Assembly (NCBI RefSeq): GCF_023571765.1
Contig: NZ_JAMJXC010000006.1
Coordinates: forward strand, 1-64,000
DNA from: Xanthobacter aminoxidans
GTDB taxonomy: Bacteria > Pseudomonadota > Alphaproteobacteria > Rhizobiales > Xanthobacteraceae
Direction of reading: 5' to 3'
DNA length: 64,000 bases
Shown: piece after piece, positions 44,086 through 52,878 of the stretch
Numbering within the stretch: position 1 is the stretch's first letter
Layout of the letters: each line of letters opens with the position of its first letter
Notes under the pieces: generated by a model
Databases searched by the model: none
What the model saw: only the letters and a program-made list of their open reading frames with translations
What the model was told of the DNA's origin: nothing
Program-made: the position numbers and the translations under genes

Positions 44086-45033
44086 GTGCCGGCATCCCTC
44101 GTTCCCGCGGCCCTGCGCTATGCCGAGCAGGTGGCACGCTCCGGCTCCATCCAGCGCGCGGCCAAGGACCTCAACGTCGCCGCCTCGGCCATCAACCGGC
44201 AGGTGCTGCAACTGGAGGAGACGCTGGGCGTGCCCCTGTTCGAGCGGGTGGCGAAGGGCATGCGCCTCACCCCCGCCGGCGACGCCCTCGTCACCCTCGC
44301 GCGGCGCTGGATGGCCGACGAACGCCGCACCGCCGCCGAGCTGCGCCAGCTTCAGGGGGTGGATCAGGGCCATGTACGGGTGGTGGCCATGGACAGCCAC
44401 GTCAACGGCATCCTGCCCGCCCTCATCGCCGATCTCGACGCCCGCCACCCGCGCATCTCGCTGGACGTGGAGGTGGCGAGCACGGACGCCGCCGTCGCCG
44501 CCCTCATGGCCGGGGACGCGGACATCGCCGCCATCTTCAACCTGTCGCCCCGGCGCGACATCCATGTGCTGTGGTCGGCGGAGCTGCCCTTCGGCTGCGT
44601 CATCGCGCCGGACCATCCCCTGGCGAGCCGCGGCTCCATCAGCCTGCAGGAGGTGGTGGCCCATCCCATCGTGCTGCAGAGCCGGGCGCTGATGATCCGC
44701 CGCTATCTGGAGGCGCGGCACGGCTGGCTGTTCACCCAGGAGCGCAAGACGGTGGAGACCAATTCGCTCCAGCTGGTGAAAATCCTCGCCCGCGAGAAGG
44801 GCTATGTGGCCTTCACCTCCGAGCTCGATGCGGCGGCGGAGCTGATCGCCGGCACGCTGGTGTTCCGCCCTGTGCGCGACAAGGGCGCCGAGCCGCAGAT
44901 GGTCTCCATCGCCATCGATGGGCGAAAGCCCCTGACGCGGGTGGGGCGCATCGTGGCGGAGGCGCTGAAGCGCCTCACCGGCCGGATGATCGACGATGTC
45001 CGTCGCGCCGGCACCGCATCCGCGCCGGACTGA
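44086..45033 (+). CDS. LysR family transcriptional regulator
   Basis: A 315-residue regulator. Helix-turn-helix at about residues 5-60: LRYAEQVARSGSIQRAAKDLNVAASAINRQVLQLEETLGVPLFERVAKGMRLTPAGDALV. The effector domain follows. The start is placed at GTG 44086, five bases after GGAGG. Two earlier ATGs (44068, 44074) overlap the palindrome and have no ribosome site. It probably controls the divergent ABC/UraD-UraH operon in response to a pathway compound. Confidence 0.9.
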   Translation: MPASLVPAALRYAEQVARSGSIQRAAKDLNVAASAINRQVLQLEETLGVPLFERVAKGMRLTPAGDALVTLARRWMADERRTAAELRQLQGVDQGHVRVVAMDSHVNGILPALIADLDARHPRISLDVEVASTDAAVAALMAGDADIAAIFNLSPRRDIHVLWSAELPFGCVIAPDHPLASRGSISLQEVVAHPIVLQSRALMIRRYLEARHGWLFTQERKTVETNSLQLVKILAREKGYVAFTSELDAAAELIAGTLVFRPVRDKGAEPQMVSIAIDGRKPLTRVGRIVAEALKRLTGRMIDDVRRAGTASAPD

Positions 45034-45177
45034 TGCCGGCCGCGCATGCGGCCTCTCCCGCACGCTGGCGCGTCATGCGGCCAAGGTCGCACGAGAAATC
45101 GCCTGTCGGACGGGGTTCCAATCGGTATGTTGAGAGGGGGCGGTTGCTTTGCGGCCGTCGGGCAAGGCGGAGGGGTC

Positions 45178-47724
45178 ATGTTTCGCGTCGTGCGGCGGGT
45201 CGTTGCGGTCCTGCTGGTGCCGGTGTGCGCCGCACTCCTCGCGCTGGTGCTGGCGGCCAACCTGCCACAGGCGGAGGGACTGCGCCGGTCGCTGGCGGAA
45301 CAGGGGCTGACCCATCTGTGGGGCGAGCCCGTGAGCGTGCGCGGGGCCGTGACGGTCTCCCTGTGGCCCAATGCGGCGGTCGATATGGACGGCGTGGAGG
45401 CGCACGGCACCGATGGCGCCAACGCCCGGACCGATCGTCTGACCGTCGCCATCCCGCCTTATGCCGAACTGGTCAGCGGCGGCCTGCGCTACAGCCTCGT
45501 GGTCGAGGGGGGAGACTTCGACGTGCCTTTCGCCAGCGGCGAGGCGGCCCGCCCCGGATCGCTGCTCGAATCCCCCATCCACGTGCTGTCCCTGCTGCCG
45601 CACCTCACCATCCGCGACACGGTGGTGCGCTTCACGGACACCATGAACGGCTGGCTGTTCGATCTCAGGGTGAAGGATCTCAGGAGCGTGGCCGAGGCGG
45701 GGCGCAACGTGCTCGTCGCTGACGCGGCCCTGAACGGCCAGCCCCTCACCCTCGGTTTCGCCTTCGACCTCGAGGTGGAGAAGGAGGAGCGGGAACGCCC
45801 CTATGGCGCTCGTATCACGCTGGCCACCGCCGGAGGACCCGACGCCCCCGGCCTTTCGGCGCGCTTCGACGTGCGTGCGCCGACCAAAAGGTTCGACCAT
45901 GGCCTCGTGATGAAGTTCGATGCCGACGCCAAGAGCCTCGCCAAGGGGCTTACCCTCGCCGGCATCGCCCCCTCCATCGACGGCACCGGCAAAGTCAGTG
46001 CCCGCTTCAAGGCCGAGCCGGACCGTTTCAGCTTCCACGATCTCGACCTCGTCCTCACCCTGGCGGACGGCGAGCGCATCTCCGTCACGGGCCAGGCCGA
46101 CGACCTCGCCACCCTCGCCGGCGCCGACCTCAAGGTGGTGGCCGATCTCGCGACCGCCGCGCCCCCCGCCGTCTCCCTGCGCGAGATCGTCGTCACCCGT
46201 CTGACAGGGGACTTCCGAAGCCGCGCCGAAGGCATGATGCTGGAGGAGATCCTCATCTCCACCAACGCGTTCGACCAGAGCCTGAGGGAGATCGGCCCCA
46301 TCAACGTGCGTTCAGTCACGCGCGACGCGGAGGGGCATGTGGCCTTCCGGGGTATCTCGGTGATCGCCGGCCCGCCCAGCCGCCCCATCGCCCGGCTGGA
46401 GGGCAATGTGGACGATATCCTCGGGTTTGCCGGCGTCGAGCTGGCGGGCGGTGTCGACATCCCGGTCGCCAGCGTCGTCGCGTTGCCGCCCGAGGCCCAG
46501 GACAAGCTCGGACGCATCGTCGGCAGCCTCTCCATGTCGGACGCCGGGGGCGGGCTCGGGGTGGATTCCTTCGCCGCCCGCATTGAGGGCAGCGCCCTGG
46601 TCTCGGCGACGCTTGCCCTGGTGCTGGACGATCTCGGCAAGCCCGGCGTCGCGGCCACCACCCAGGTGGATGCGCGGCTCAAGGTGCCGAACTATTCCGC
46701 CTTCGTCGCGGCCTTCGGCGACACCTCCGATTTCCGCGGGCAGGTGACGTTCGAGGGGCGCCTGAGCGGCAACACCGATGCGCTGACCATGGAGGGGCGC
46801 ACGGACATCGGCCGCACCCGCATCGACGGCACCCTCTCCAGTCTCGCCGCGCCCGGGGGCCGGTCGGTGGTGAAGGGCAGCATCACCTCGCCGCTGGTCT
46901 ATGCCGACGAGCTTCTCGCCTTCATGCGTCCGGAAGGCCAGCGGCGGCGCAAAACGGTCAAGGTGATCGGCAACCGGGAGCCGGAAGGCGGCAGCCAGAT
47001 CGACCTGATCGGCACGACGGATGCGGACGTGGCCATCTCCGCCACCCGCCTGCAGGGCGGCGGCGACAGCGCCACCGGCGTCAAGGCCCGTCTCGTGGTG
47101 AACAACGGCGCCCTGCGCGTGGACCCGCTGCGCATCGGCTATCGCGGCGGCGTCATCTCCGCCGTCATGGCGAGCGAGGGGCGCTCCGTGCTGCGCACCA
47201 AGGGGTCGGGGACGGGCTGGCCGCTGGCGACCCTGTTCGGGCATGGCTCGCCCATCTCGGTGTCCGGCACGCTGAGCGTCGTCTTCGATCTCACCACCCG
47301 GATGGATGCGGACAACCCGCTCGCCACCCTCGGGGGCACCCTCACCGGGCGCGTCGGCCGCGGCCGCATCGGCACCGGGCTTCTGGACCTCGCCGGCGTG
47401 GGCATCCTCGCGGGTATCTTCACCTCCTCGGTGCAGAAGGGCGAAAGCGTGCTGCGCTGTGCCAAGGTGCCCCTCCAGTTCCACAAGGGCGTCGGCCGCA
47501 CCAATCCGGTGATCGTGTTGAATACCGAGCATGTGCAGGCCCTCGCCCGTGGCACGGTCGACCTGGTGCGCAACCGCATCGACCTGCGGGTGGCGCCACG
47601 CCCGATCACGGCGCCCGATGGTCCGCCCGGCCACAGCTTCACCGTGAAGGGCTCGCTCAGCAGCCCCGCCATCGCGATGGCCTCCGCCGGCAACGAGCCC
47701 CACGGCCGCTACAGTTGCGAGTGA
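45178..47724 (+). CDS. AsmA-like protein
   Basis: An 848-residue protein anchored by one N-terminal helix (FRVVRRVVAVLLVPVCAALLALVLAANLP) with the rest in the periplasm. It has the AsmA layout: N-terminal repeat-like beta segments (GEPVSVRGAVTVSLWPNAAVDMDGVEAH) and a C-terminal AsmA_2-like region (GRGRIGTGLLDLAGVGILAGIF, VLNTEHVQALARGTVDLVRNRIDLRVAPRP). AsmA and TamB-type proteins carry lipids between membranes or aid outer-membrane assembly. The ATG 45178 follows GGCGGAGGGGTC; an upstream ATG 45046 gives an unlike N-terminus. Flanked by unrelated genes. Confidence 0.85.
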   Translation: MFRVVRRVVAVLLVPVCAALLALVLAANLPQAEGLRRSLAEQGLTHLWGEPVSVRGAVTVSLWPNAAVDMDGVEAHGTDGANARTDRLTVAIPPYAELVSGGLRYSLVVEGGDFDVPFASGEAARPGSLLESPIHVLSLLPHLTIRDTVVRFTDTMNGWLFDLRVKDLRSVAEAGRNVLVADAALNGQPLTLGFAFDLEVEKEERERPYGARITLATAGGPDAPGLSARFDVRAPTKRFDHGLVMKFDADAKSLAKGLTLAGIAPSIDGTGKVSARFKAEPDRFSFHDLDLVLTLADGERISVTGQADDLATLAGADLKVVADLATAAPPAVSLREIVVTRLTGDFRSRAEGMMLEEILISTNAFDQSLREIGPINVRSVTRDAEGHVAFRGISVIAGPPSRPIARLEGNVDDILGFAGVELAGGVDIPVASVVALPPEAQDKLGRIVGSLSMSDAGGGLGVDSFAARIEGSALVSATLALVLDDLGKPGVAATTQVDARLKVPNYSAFVAAFGDTSDFRGQVTFEGRLSGNTDALTMEGRTDIGRTRIDGTLSSLAAPGGRSVVKGSITSPLVYADELLAFMRPEGQRRRKTVKVIGNREPEGGSQIDLIGTTDADVAISATRLQGGGDSATGVKARLVVNNGALRVDPLRIGYRGGVISAVMASEGRSVLRTKGSGTGWPLATLFGHGSPISVSGTLSVVFDLTTRMDADNPLATLGGTLTGRVGRGRIGTGLLDLAGVGILAGIFTSSVQKGESVLRCAKVPLQFHKGVGRTNPVIVLNTEHVQALARGTVDLVRNRIDLRVAPRPITAPDGPPGHSFTVKGSLSSPAIAMASAGNEPHGRYSCE

Positions 47725-47776
47725 GGCGGCGGGCTCTCGGCTGAGGTCCTGCCGCTTGTCGTCTTGGAAATAATAA

Positions 47777-47790
47777 ATCGATCGTTTAAT
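47777..47790. promoter_or_regulatory. Possible TetR-regulon site before the 706-residue beta-oxidation gene
   Basis: ATCGATCGTTTAAT, 62 bases before the start of the hydratase/dehydrogenase gene. It shares GATCGTT with the sites at 63151 and 63362 but lacks CGGTC, so it is the weakest member of the set. Confidence 0.35.
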
Positions 47791-47851
47791 CTTTGAATCG
47801 CCGGCAAGGCCCGGCGACACAGCCGCCGCACGCCATCCTCAGGAGCGACCC

Positions 47852-49972
47852 ATGACCGACCAACCGCCCGCGGCCCCGCGCGGCGCGTCCCCGCCTGCCG
47901 AAAGCGTCCCCGTGAGCATCACCCGCCATGGCGCCGTCGCGGTTGTCCACATCGACCATGCGCCTGTGAACGCGCTGTCGCGTGGCGTGCGTCAGGGGCT
48001 GATCGATGCGGTGCGGTCGCTGGATGGGGATGCGTCCGTCTCGGCGCTGGTGCTGAGCGGTGGGCCGGGGCGGTTCATCGCCGGGGCGGACCTCAAGGAG
48101 ATGGCGCTGCCGCCGGATGCGCCTTTCCTGCCTGAGGTGGTGGGGGTGATCGATGCCTGCACCAAGCCTGTGGTCGCGGCGCTGGATGGCGCGGCGCTGG
48201 GCGGGGGATGCGAGATCGCGCTGGCCTGCGATCTCAGGCTCGGGTCGGCGAAGGCGCTGGTGGGGCTCACCGAGACGCGGCTCGGGATCATCCCCGGTGC
48301 GGGGGGAACCCAGCGGCTGGTGCGGCTGGTGGGCGTGGCGCAGGCCATCGCCCTGGTCTGCGAGGGGCGGGTGCTGAAGGCCGGCGAGGCGCTGGCGCTG
48401 GGCCTCATGGATGCGGTGGTGGAGGGCGATCTCCTCACTGAGGCCATCGCCCGCGCGCCGGCGGTGGCGAAGCACCGGCTTTCGGCCCTGCCTGTCCCCG
48501 CCGGTGATTCGGCCGGGGAGGCGACGGCTGCGGCCAAGGCCCTCAAGGGCGCCAAGGGTGTGCCGGCCATCGCCGAGGCCATCCGCGTCATCACGGCGTC
48601 GAAGGACGCAGACTTCGCCTCCGGCCTCGCCCTTGAGCGCGCGGCCTTTCTTGCCCTGCGCGAGAGCCCGGAAGCCAAAGCCCTGCGCCATCTCTTCCTC
48701 GCCGAGCGCGAGGCCGTGAAGGTGCCGGGGCTGGAAGGGGCGAAGGCACGCTCGGTGTCATCAGCCGCCGTCATCGGCGCCGGCACCATGGGCGCGGGCA
48801 TCGCCGTGGCGCTGCTGGACGCCGGATATCCGGTGACCTTGGTGGAGCGGGACGATGAGGCCGCGCAGGCCGGCGTCGCGCGCATCGATGCCCTCTATGC
48901 CAGGCAGGTGAAGAGCGGCCGTATCGACGAGGCCCGCAAGGCCGAGCGCCTTGCCCGCCTCACCCCGGCCTCCGACTATGCCGCGCTGGCCGATGCCGAC
49001 CTCATCGTCGAAGCCGCCTTCGAGGACATGGGCGTGAAGACCGACATCTTCCGCCGCCTCGACAGCATAGCGAAGCCGGGCGCGGTGCTGGCCACCAACA
49101 CTTCCTATCTCGACCTCGACGCCATCGCCGACGCCACCTCCCGGCCGCAGAATGTGGTGGGCCTGCACTTCTTCGCCCCCGCCAACATCATGAAGCTGCT
49201 GGAGGTGGTCAAAGCCACCCGCACCGCGCCGGATGTGCTGGCGACCGCGCTTGCCCTCGCCAAGAAGATGGGCAAGCAGCCGGTGGTGGCGGGCAATTGC
49301 GACGGCTTCATCGGCAACCGCATCTATGCGGTGTACCGGCGCCATGCGGAATATCTGGTGGAGGACGGGGCAAGCCCCGAACAGGTGGATACGGCGCTGG
49401 AGGCCTTCGGCTTCGCCATGGGTATCTTCGCGGTATCGGACATGTCCGGCCTCGACATCGCCTACGCCATGAGGAAGCGCCGGGCGGCGACGCGGGACCC
49501 CAACGAGCGCTACGTTTCCATCGCCGATACGCTGGTGGAGGCGAGTCGGCTGGGCCGCAAGACCAATGGCGGCTGGTATGCCTACGACGCCGCCGGCAAC
49601 CGCACGCCTGACCCCGCTGTCACGCAGATCATCGCGGACACCCGCGCGGCCAAGGGCATCCAGCCCCGCGCCTTCACCCAAGAGCAGATCCAGCTTCGGT
49701 TGCTCGCGGTGATGGCCAACGAAGGCGCGAAGGAACTGGCCGAGGGCATCGCGCTGCGGGCGTCCGACATCGACCTCGCCTTCGTCAACGGCTACGGCTT
49801 CCCGCGCCTGAGGGGCGGGCCCATGCACGCCGCCGACACCCTCGGCCTCGCCGCCATCCTCACCGAGATCAAAACCGCCCACGCCACCGGCGGCGCCGGC
49901 TCCGAACCGGCAGAACTCCTCGCCCAGCTCGCGGCCGAGGGGAGGACTTTCGCAGACTGGCAGAAGGCCTAA
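47852..49972 (+). CDS. Enoyl-CoA hydratase / 3-hydroxyacyl-CoA dehydrogenase (FadJ-like)
   Basis: A 706-residue bifunctional beta-oxidation enzyme. The N-terminal crotonase domain has DGAALGGGCEIALACDLRLGSAKALVGLTETRLGIIPGAGGTQRLVRLVG. Its NAD-binding domain starts at about residue 304 with AAVIGAGTMGAGIAVALLDAGYPVTLVERDDEA. The catalytic part has TNTSYLDLDAIADATSRPQNVVGLHFFAPANIMKLLEVVK and the duplicated C-terminal helical domain with YGFPRLRGGPM. It hydrates enoyl-CoA and oxidises the 3-hydroxyacyl-CoA. No thiolase gene is co-directional, but one lies convergent at 50051. The start follows CCTCAGGAGCGACC. Confidence 0.93.
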   Translation: MTDQPPAAPRGASPPAESVPVSITRHGAVAVVHIDHAPVNALSRGVRQGLIDAVRSLDGDASVSALVLSGGPGRFIAGADLKEMALPPDAPFLPEVVGVIDACTKPVVAALDGAALGGGCEIALACDLRLGSAKALVGLTETRLGIIPGAGGTQRLVRLVGVAQAIALVCEGRVLKAGEALALGLMDAVVEGDLLTEAIARAPAVAKHRLSALPVPAGDSAGEATAAAKALKGAKGVPAIAEAIRVITASKDADFASGLALERAAFLALRESPEAKALRHLFLAEREAVKVPGLEGAKARSVSSAAVIGAGTMGAGIAVALLDAGYPVTLVERDDEAAQAGVARIDALYARQVKSGRIDEARKAERLARLTPASDYAALADADLIVEAAFEDMGVKTDIFRRLDSIAKPGAVLATNTSYLDLDAIADATSRPQNVVGLHFFAPANIMKLLEVVKATRTAPDVLATALALAKKMGKQPVVAGNCDGFIGNRIYAVYRRHAEYLVEDGASPEQVDTALEAFGFAMGIFAVSDMSGLDIAYAMRKRRAATRDPNERYVSIADTLVEASRLGRKTNGGWYAYDAAGNRTPDPAVTQIIADTRAAKGIQPRAFTQEQIQLRLLAVMANEGAKELAEGIALRASDIDLAFVNGYGFPRLRGGPMHAADTLGLAAILTEIKTAHATGGAGSEPAELLAQLAAEGRTFADWQKA

Positions 49973-49987
49973 GCCGCTCACCGACAA

Positions 49988-50025
49988 TAAAAAACCCCGC
50001 CGCCGGCATGTGCCGGGCGGCGGGG
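49988..50025 (-). terminator. Terminator of the thiolase unit
   Basis: CCCCGCCGCC (49995-50004) pairs with GGCGGCGGGG (50016-50025), the stem being extended by GGCA/TGCC with one bulged G. On the minus strand the stem is followed by TTTTTTATT (49986-49994 reverse). It is a typical rho-independent terminator 26 bases past the thiolase stop. Confidence 0.8.
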
Positions 50026-50050
50026 CAGTCAGCGGGCCGCCACGGTCGGA

Positions 50051-51244
50051 TCAGGCGGCACCGACAATGGTGATGGAGCACACGTTCTGCGCTGGCGCGC
50101 CGCCCAGATTGTGGGTGAGGGCGAGGCTCGGATTTGCGAGCTGGCGTTCGCCGGCCTGTCCGGTCAGCTGGAGCCAGCATTCGTAGAGCATGCGCAGGCC
50201 GGACGCGCCAACGGGATGGCCGAAGCACTTCAGGCCGCCATCCACCTGGCTGGGCATGGCGCCATCCGCATCGAAAGCACCGTCCAGCATGCGCTTCCAG
50301 GCGGTGCCTTCGTCGGCGAGGCCGATGTCCTCCAGGGTCACCAGCTCGGTGATGGAGAAGCAGTCGTGCAGCTCGGTGAAGCTCAGCTGCGTGCGCGGAT
50401 CGGCGATGCCCGCCTCGGCATAGGCCCGCCGGGCGGCGATGCGGGCGGTGTGGACGTAGGAGCCGTTCCAGCTGCTGCTCTGCACCTCCCAGCCGTTGGA
50501 GGCGACGAGCTGGATCGCCTTCACCAGCACCGGTGTCTTGCCGAGGCTTCGCGCGATCTCCGGCGTGGTGACGATGGCGCAGGCGGCGCCGTCGGAGACC
50601 GGGCAGCAGTCGAACAGGCCGAGCGGGTCGGCCACCAGCGGCGCATTCACCGCCTGCTCGACGGTGATGGCCTTGCGCAGATGGGCGTTCTTGTTCTTCA
50701 CCGCATTGGCGTGGCTCTTCATGGAGGTGTGCCCCATGGCCCGCTTGAGGTCGCCGGCGGAAATGTTGTGGCGGGTGCCATAGGCCCGCGCCAGCTGGGC
50801 AAAGTTGCCAGGATTCGTGTGTGTCGGCAGATACATGGGCGCGAAGGTGCCGCGCGACGCCGGGGGGAGGCCGGCAAAGCCGGTGTCCTTCAGCTTCTCG
50901 ACACCCACCGCCAGCGCGATATCCACCGCGCCCGACGCCACCGCATAGACGGCGCCGCGAAAGGCTTCCGTGCCGCCGGCGCAGAAGTTTTCCACGCGGG
51001 TGACGCCGATGTTCGGCAGGCGCAGGGCCTGGGCCATGGGGGTGCCGGCCTTGCCGGCGCCGATGTCGTCATAATGGGAGGAATACCAGGCCGCGCCGAT
51101 CTGGTCGGGGGCGATGCCGGCATGGCCCAGCGCCTCCAGATAGGCTTCCGCCATCAGCTCTTCCTGCCCCACGTCCCAGCGCTCGCCGAAGCGGGAGCAG
51201 CCCATGCCGAGGATCGCGACCTTGTCCTTGATTCCGTTGGCCAA
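50051..51244 (-). CDS. SCP2/lipid-transfer-type thiolase
   Basis: A 397-residue thiolase-fold enzyme. The nucleophile region is RVENFCAGGTEAFRGAVYAV. The second active region has SFTELHDCFSITELVTLEDIG and the third GGLKCFGHPVGASGLRMLYE (GHPxGxxG). It lacks the usual CxSG signature at the first site and belongs with the SCP2-type thiolases that often act with an OB-fold (DUF35) partner. That partner seems fused to the adjacent gene, 15 bases upstream. It probably cleaves a 3-oxoacyl-CoA from the cluster substrate, or a beta-hydroxy compound retro-aldol fashion. Confidence 0.9.
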   Translation of the reverse strand: MANGIKDKVAILGMGCSRFGERWDVGQEELMAEAYLEALGHAGIAPDQIGAAWYSSHYDDIGAGKAGTPMAQALRLPNIGVTRVENFCAGGTEAFRGAVYAVASGAVDIALAVGVEKLKDTGFAGLPPASRGTFAPMYLPTHTNPGNFAQLARAYGTRHNISAGDLKRAMGHTSMKSHANAVKNKNAHLRKAITVEQAVNAPLVADPLGLFDCCPVSDGAACAIVTTPEIARSLGKTPVLVKAIQLVASNGWEVQSSSWNGSYVHTARIAARRAYAEAGIADPRTQLSFTELHDCFSITELVTLEDIGLADEGTAWKRMLDGAFDADGAMPSQVDGGLKCFGHPVGASGLRMLYECWLQLTGQAGERQLANPSLALTHNLGGAPAQNVCSITIVGAA

Positions 51245-51259
51245 TTTGTCGCCCTCCGG

Positions 51260-52720
51260 TCAGGCTGCGGCGGACGGCGCGGGGGCCGCGACCGCCTTCC
51301 AGAAATAGCGGCGGAAGCCGGTGCGCTCGTCCAGATCCTTGATGCGGAAGACGAAACGCACCGCGTCACCGGGCGAGAGCCGCTCCGCGTCGGGGTCGGT
51401 GAAGTCCATCATCAGGCGGGCGCCGCCGGGGATGTCGACGAGGCCGTAGCAATTGGGCGGGCTGCGGGAGAAGGCGAGGCGGTCGGCCGTGGCGGTGGCA
51501 ACCGTGCCGCCGAGGTCCGCAAGGGGCCATGGCTGCTGGGTTTCCGCGAACAGGCCCGTCTCCGCGACGGCAAGGCGGGAGGGGGGAAACTGCACTTGTC
51601 CCGTCTCGGGGCTGCGGCTGCCGACAAAGCCCAACAGGGCCTCGGCATTGCGATAGGCCGTGGTCAGCGCCTCGTTGACCGGGAAGCGTCCGCGCAGGCC
51701 GCGCTCCCACGGCATGAGGCCGCGAAAGATGGGGAGTTTCAGATAGTTGGCCTCGGCGATGCCATCCGCCAGGACGGCCGAGGCGGCGGCCGGGAAGGCG
51801 CTGATGGCGTCGGTCGCCTCCAGCACCAAAGCGGTCGCGCCCTGCCCGAACTGGGCGACCAGCACCCGCTCGCCGGGGCGCATGTCTTCCATGGCCCGCG
51901 CTAGCATGACGAGGGCGTGGGCGGCGCCGGTATCTCCGCATTCCAGATCAAGGGGTTGCGCGAGTTTTGCGCGGGAGAGGCCGGCCGCCTGCGCCACCGC
52001 CTTGGCCGCGCCGGGGATGACGCAGGGGAGGACGAAGTGGTCGACGTCGGCGGCGGAAAGCTGCGCCTTTCCAAGGGCTTCTGCGATGGCGCGGGGCACG
52101 AGGTCGAGGAAGCCCTCTTCCCGCACCCAGCGCTCCTCCCAATCGGTCGCCAGCGGCCGGTCGGGGGCGCGATAGCGCTCGATGAAGGGGGCGGAGAGGC
52201 TGGCGCCGCCGCGATAGGTGAGGAGGTCCGGTCCGCACCCGACGAGGGCACTGACACCCCCATCCGCATAGCGCATTTCGGCGGTGCCACCCGGGGTATT
52301 CAGCGGCATGTCGGCGGCTGTCAGCAATGCCGGTTCGGAAGATTCAAGAGCGGCGTGCAAAGCGAGCAATCCGCACCGCATGGTACCTCCCACATCCTGC
52401 GTCCGGGTCGCCTCCGGGAGGCGCAGGGCGGCATGGACGAGGGCCGCCTGCTGCGGCTCGGCGAAGACCGGGGTGGTGGTGGCGAAGGTGAGGGCGCGCA
52501 CAGCCGTTCGTGCCTCTGGCACCCCGTTGCGCTCGGCTTGCGCCAGACAGGCGCGGGCGGCGGCGACGGCCATGGTGATGGGGTCTTCGTCCCAATCGGC
52601 CAGGGTGCGGGCGCCGCGGGTCTCCCCACGGGGGCAGAGCCAGCCCATGGCGGCGGCCATGGCGGCGCGCTGGAGGCGCAGGCGCGGCAGATGGATTGCG
52701 AGTGCTGTGATGCCCGTCAT
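51260..52720 (-). CDS. HMG-CoA synthase-like protein fused to OB-fold (DUF35) domain
   Basis: A 486-residue fusion. Residues 1-330 resemble HMG-CoA synthase/KAS III condensing enzymes, with the likely active cysteine in VGGTMRCGLLALHAAL. Residues about 345-470 are a DUF35 OB-fold (YGLVDIPGGARLMMDFTD, LSPGDAVRFVFRIKD). The zinc ribbon usually before it has lost its cysteines (GSRSPETGQVQFPPSRLAV). In archaea an HMG-CoA synthase, thiolase and DUF35 protein make one complex; here two are fused next to the third. ATG 52720 is preferred to 52768. The function may be a condensing or acyl-transfer step. Confidence 0.82.
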   Translation of the reverse strand: MTGITALAIHLPRLRLQRAAMAAAMGWLCPRGETRGARTLADWDEDPITMAVAAARACLAQAERNGVPEARTAVRALTFATTTPVFAEPQQAALVHAALRLPEATRTQDVGGTMRCGLLALHAALESSEPALLTAADMPLNTPGGTAEMRYADGGVSALVGCGPDLLTYRGGASLSAPFIERYRAPDRPLATDWEERWVREEGFLDLVPRAIAEALGKAQLSAADVDHFVLPCVIPGAAKAVAQAAGLSRAKLAQPLDLECGDTGAAHALVMLARAMEDMRPGERVLVAQFGQGATALVLEATDAISAFPAAASAVLADGIAEANYLKLPIFRGLMPWERGLRGRFPVNEALTTAYRNAEALLGFVGSRSPETGQVQFPPSRLAVAETGLFAETQQPWPLADLGGTVATATADRLAFSRSPPNCYGLVDIPGGARLMMDFTDPDAERLSPGDAVRFVFRIKDLDERTGFRRYFWKAVAAPAPSAAA

Positions 52721-52842
52721 GTGGTGCCCGTCTGTGCGGCCGGGGGAGGGGGCTTCGCCGGCGTCCACGCGCCGAACGTCGGGGCCGACGGCGCGCGGGA
52801 AAGCCGATTGCCGCCCGCATTTCGGCAGTATAATAATCAGAA

Positions 52843-52854
52843 CGTTCGGTCAAT
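52843..52854. promoter_or_regulatory. Candidate TetR-regulon site between thiolase unit and reductase
   Basis: CGTTCGGTCAAT, preceded by cagAA to give the 8-bp palindrome GAACGTTC. It lies between two divergent catabolic units and shares CGTTCGGTC with the sites at 55437 and 63362. Confidence 0.6.
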
Positions 52855-52878
52855 CAATATCCAGAAACGGGGGACGCC

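Noticed and set aside
42847-45063. A 738-codon minus-strand frame around the ABC ATPase
   Set aside because: The part beyond 43953 is opposite the LysR gene and lacks ATPase features.
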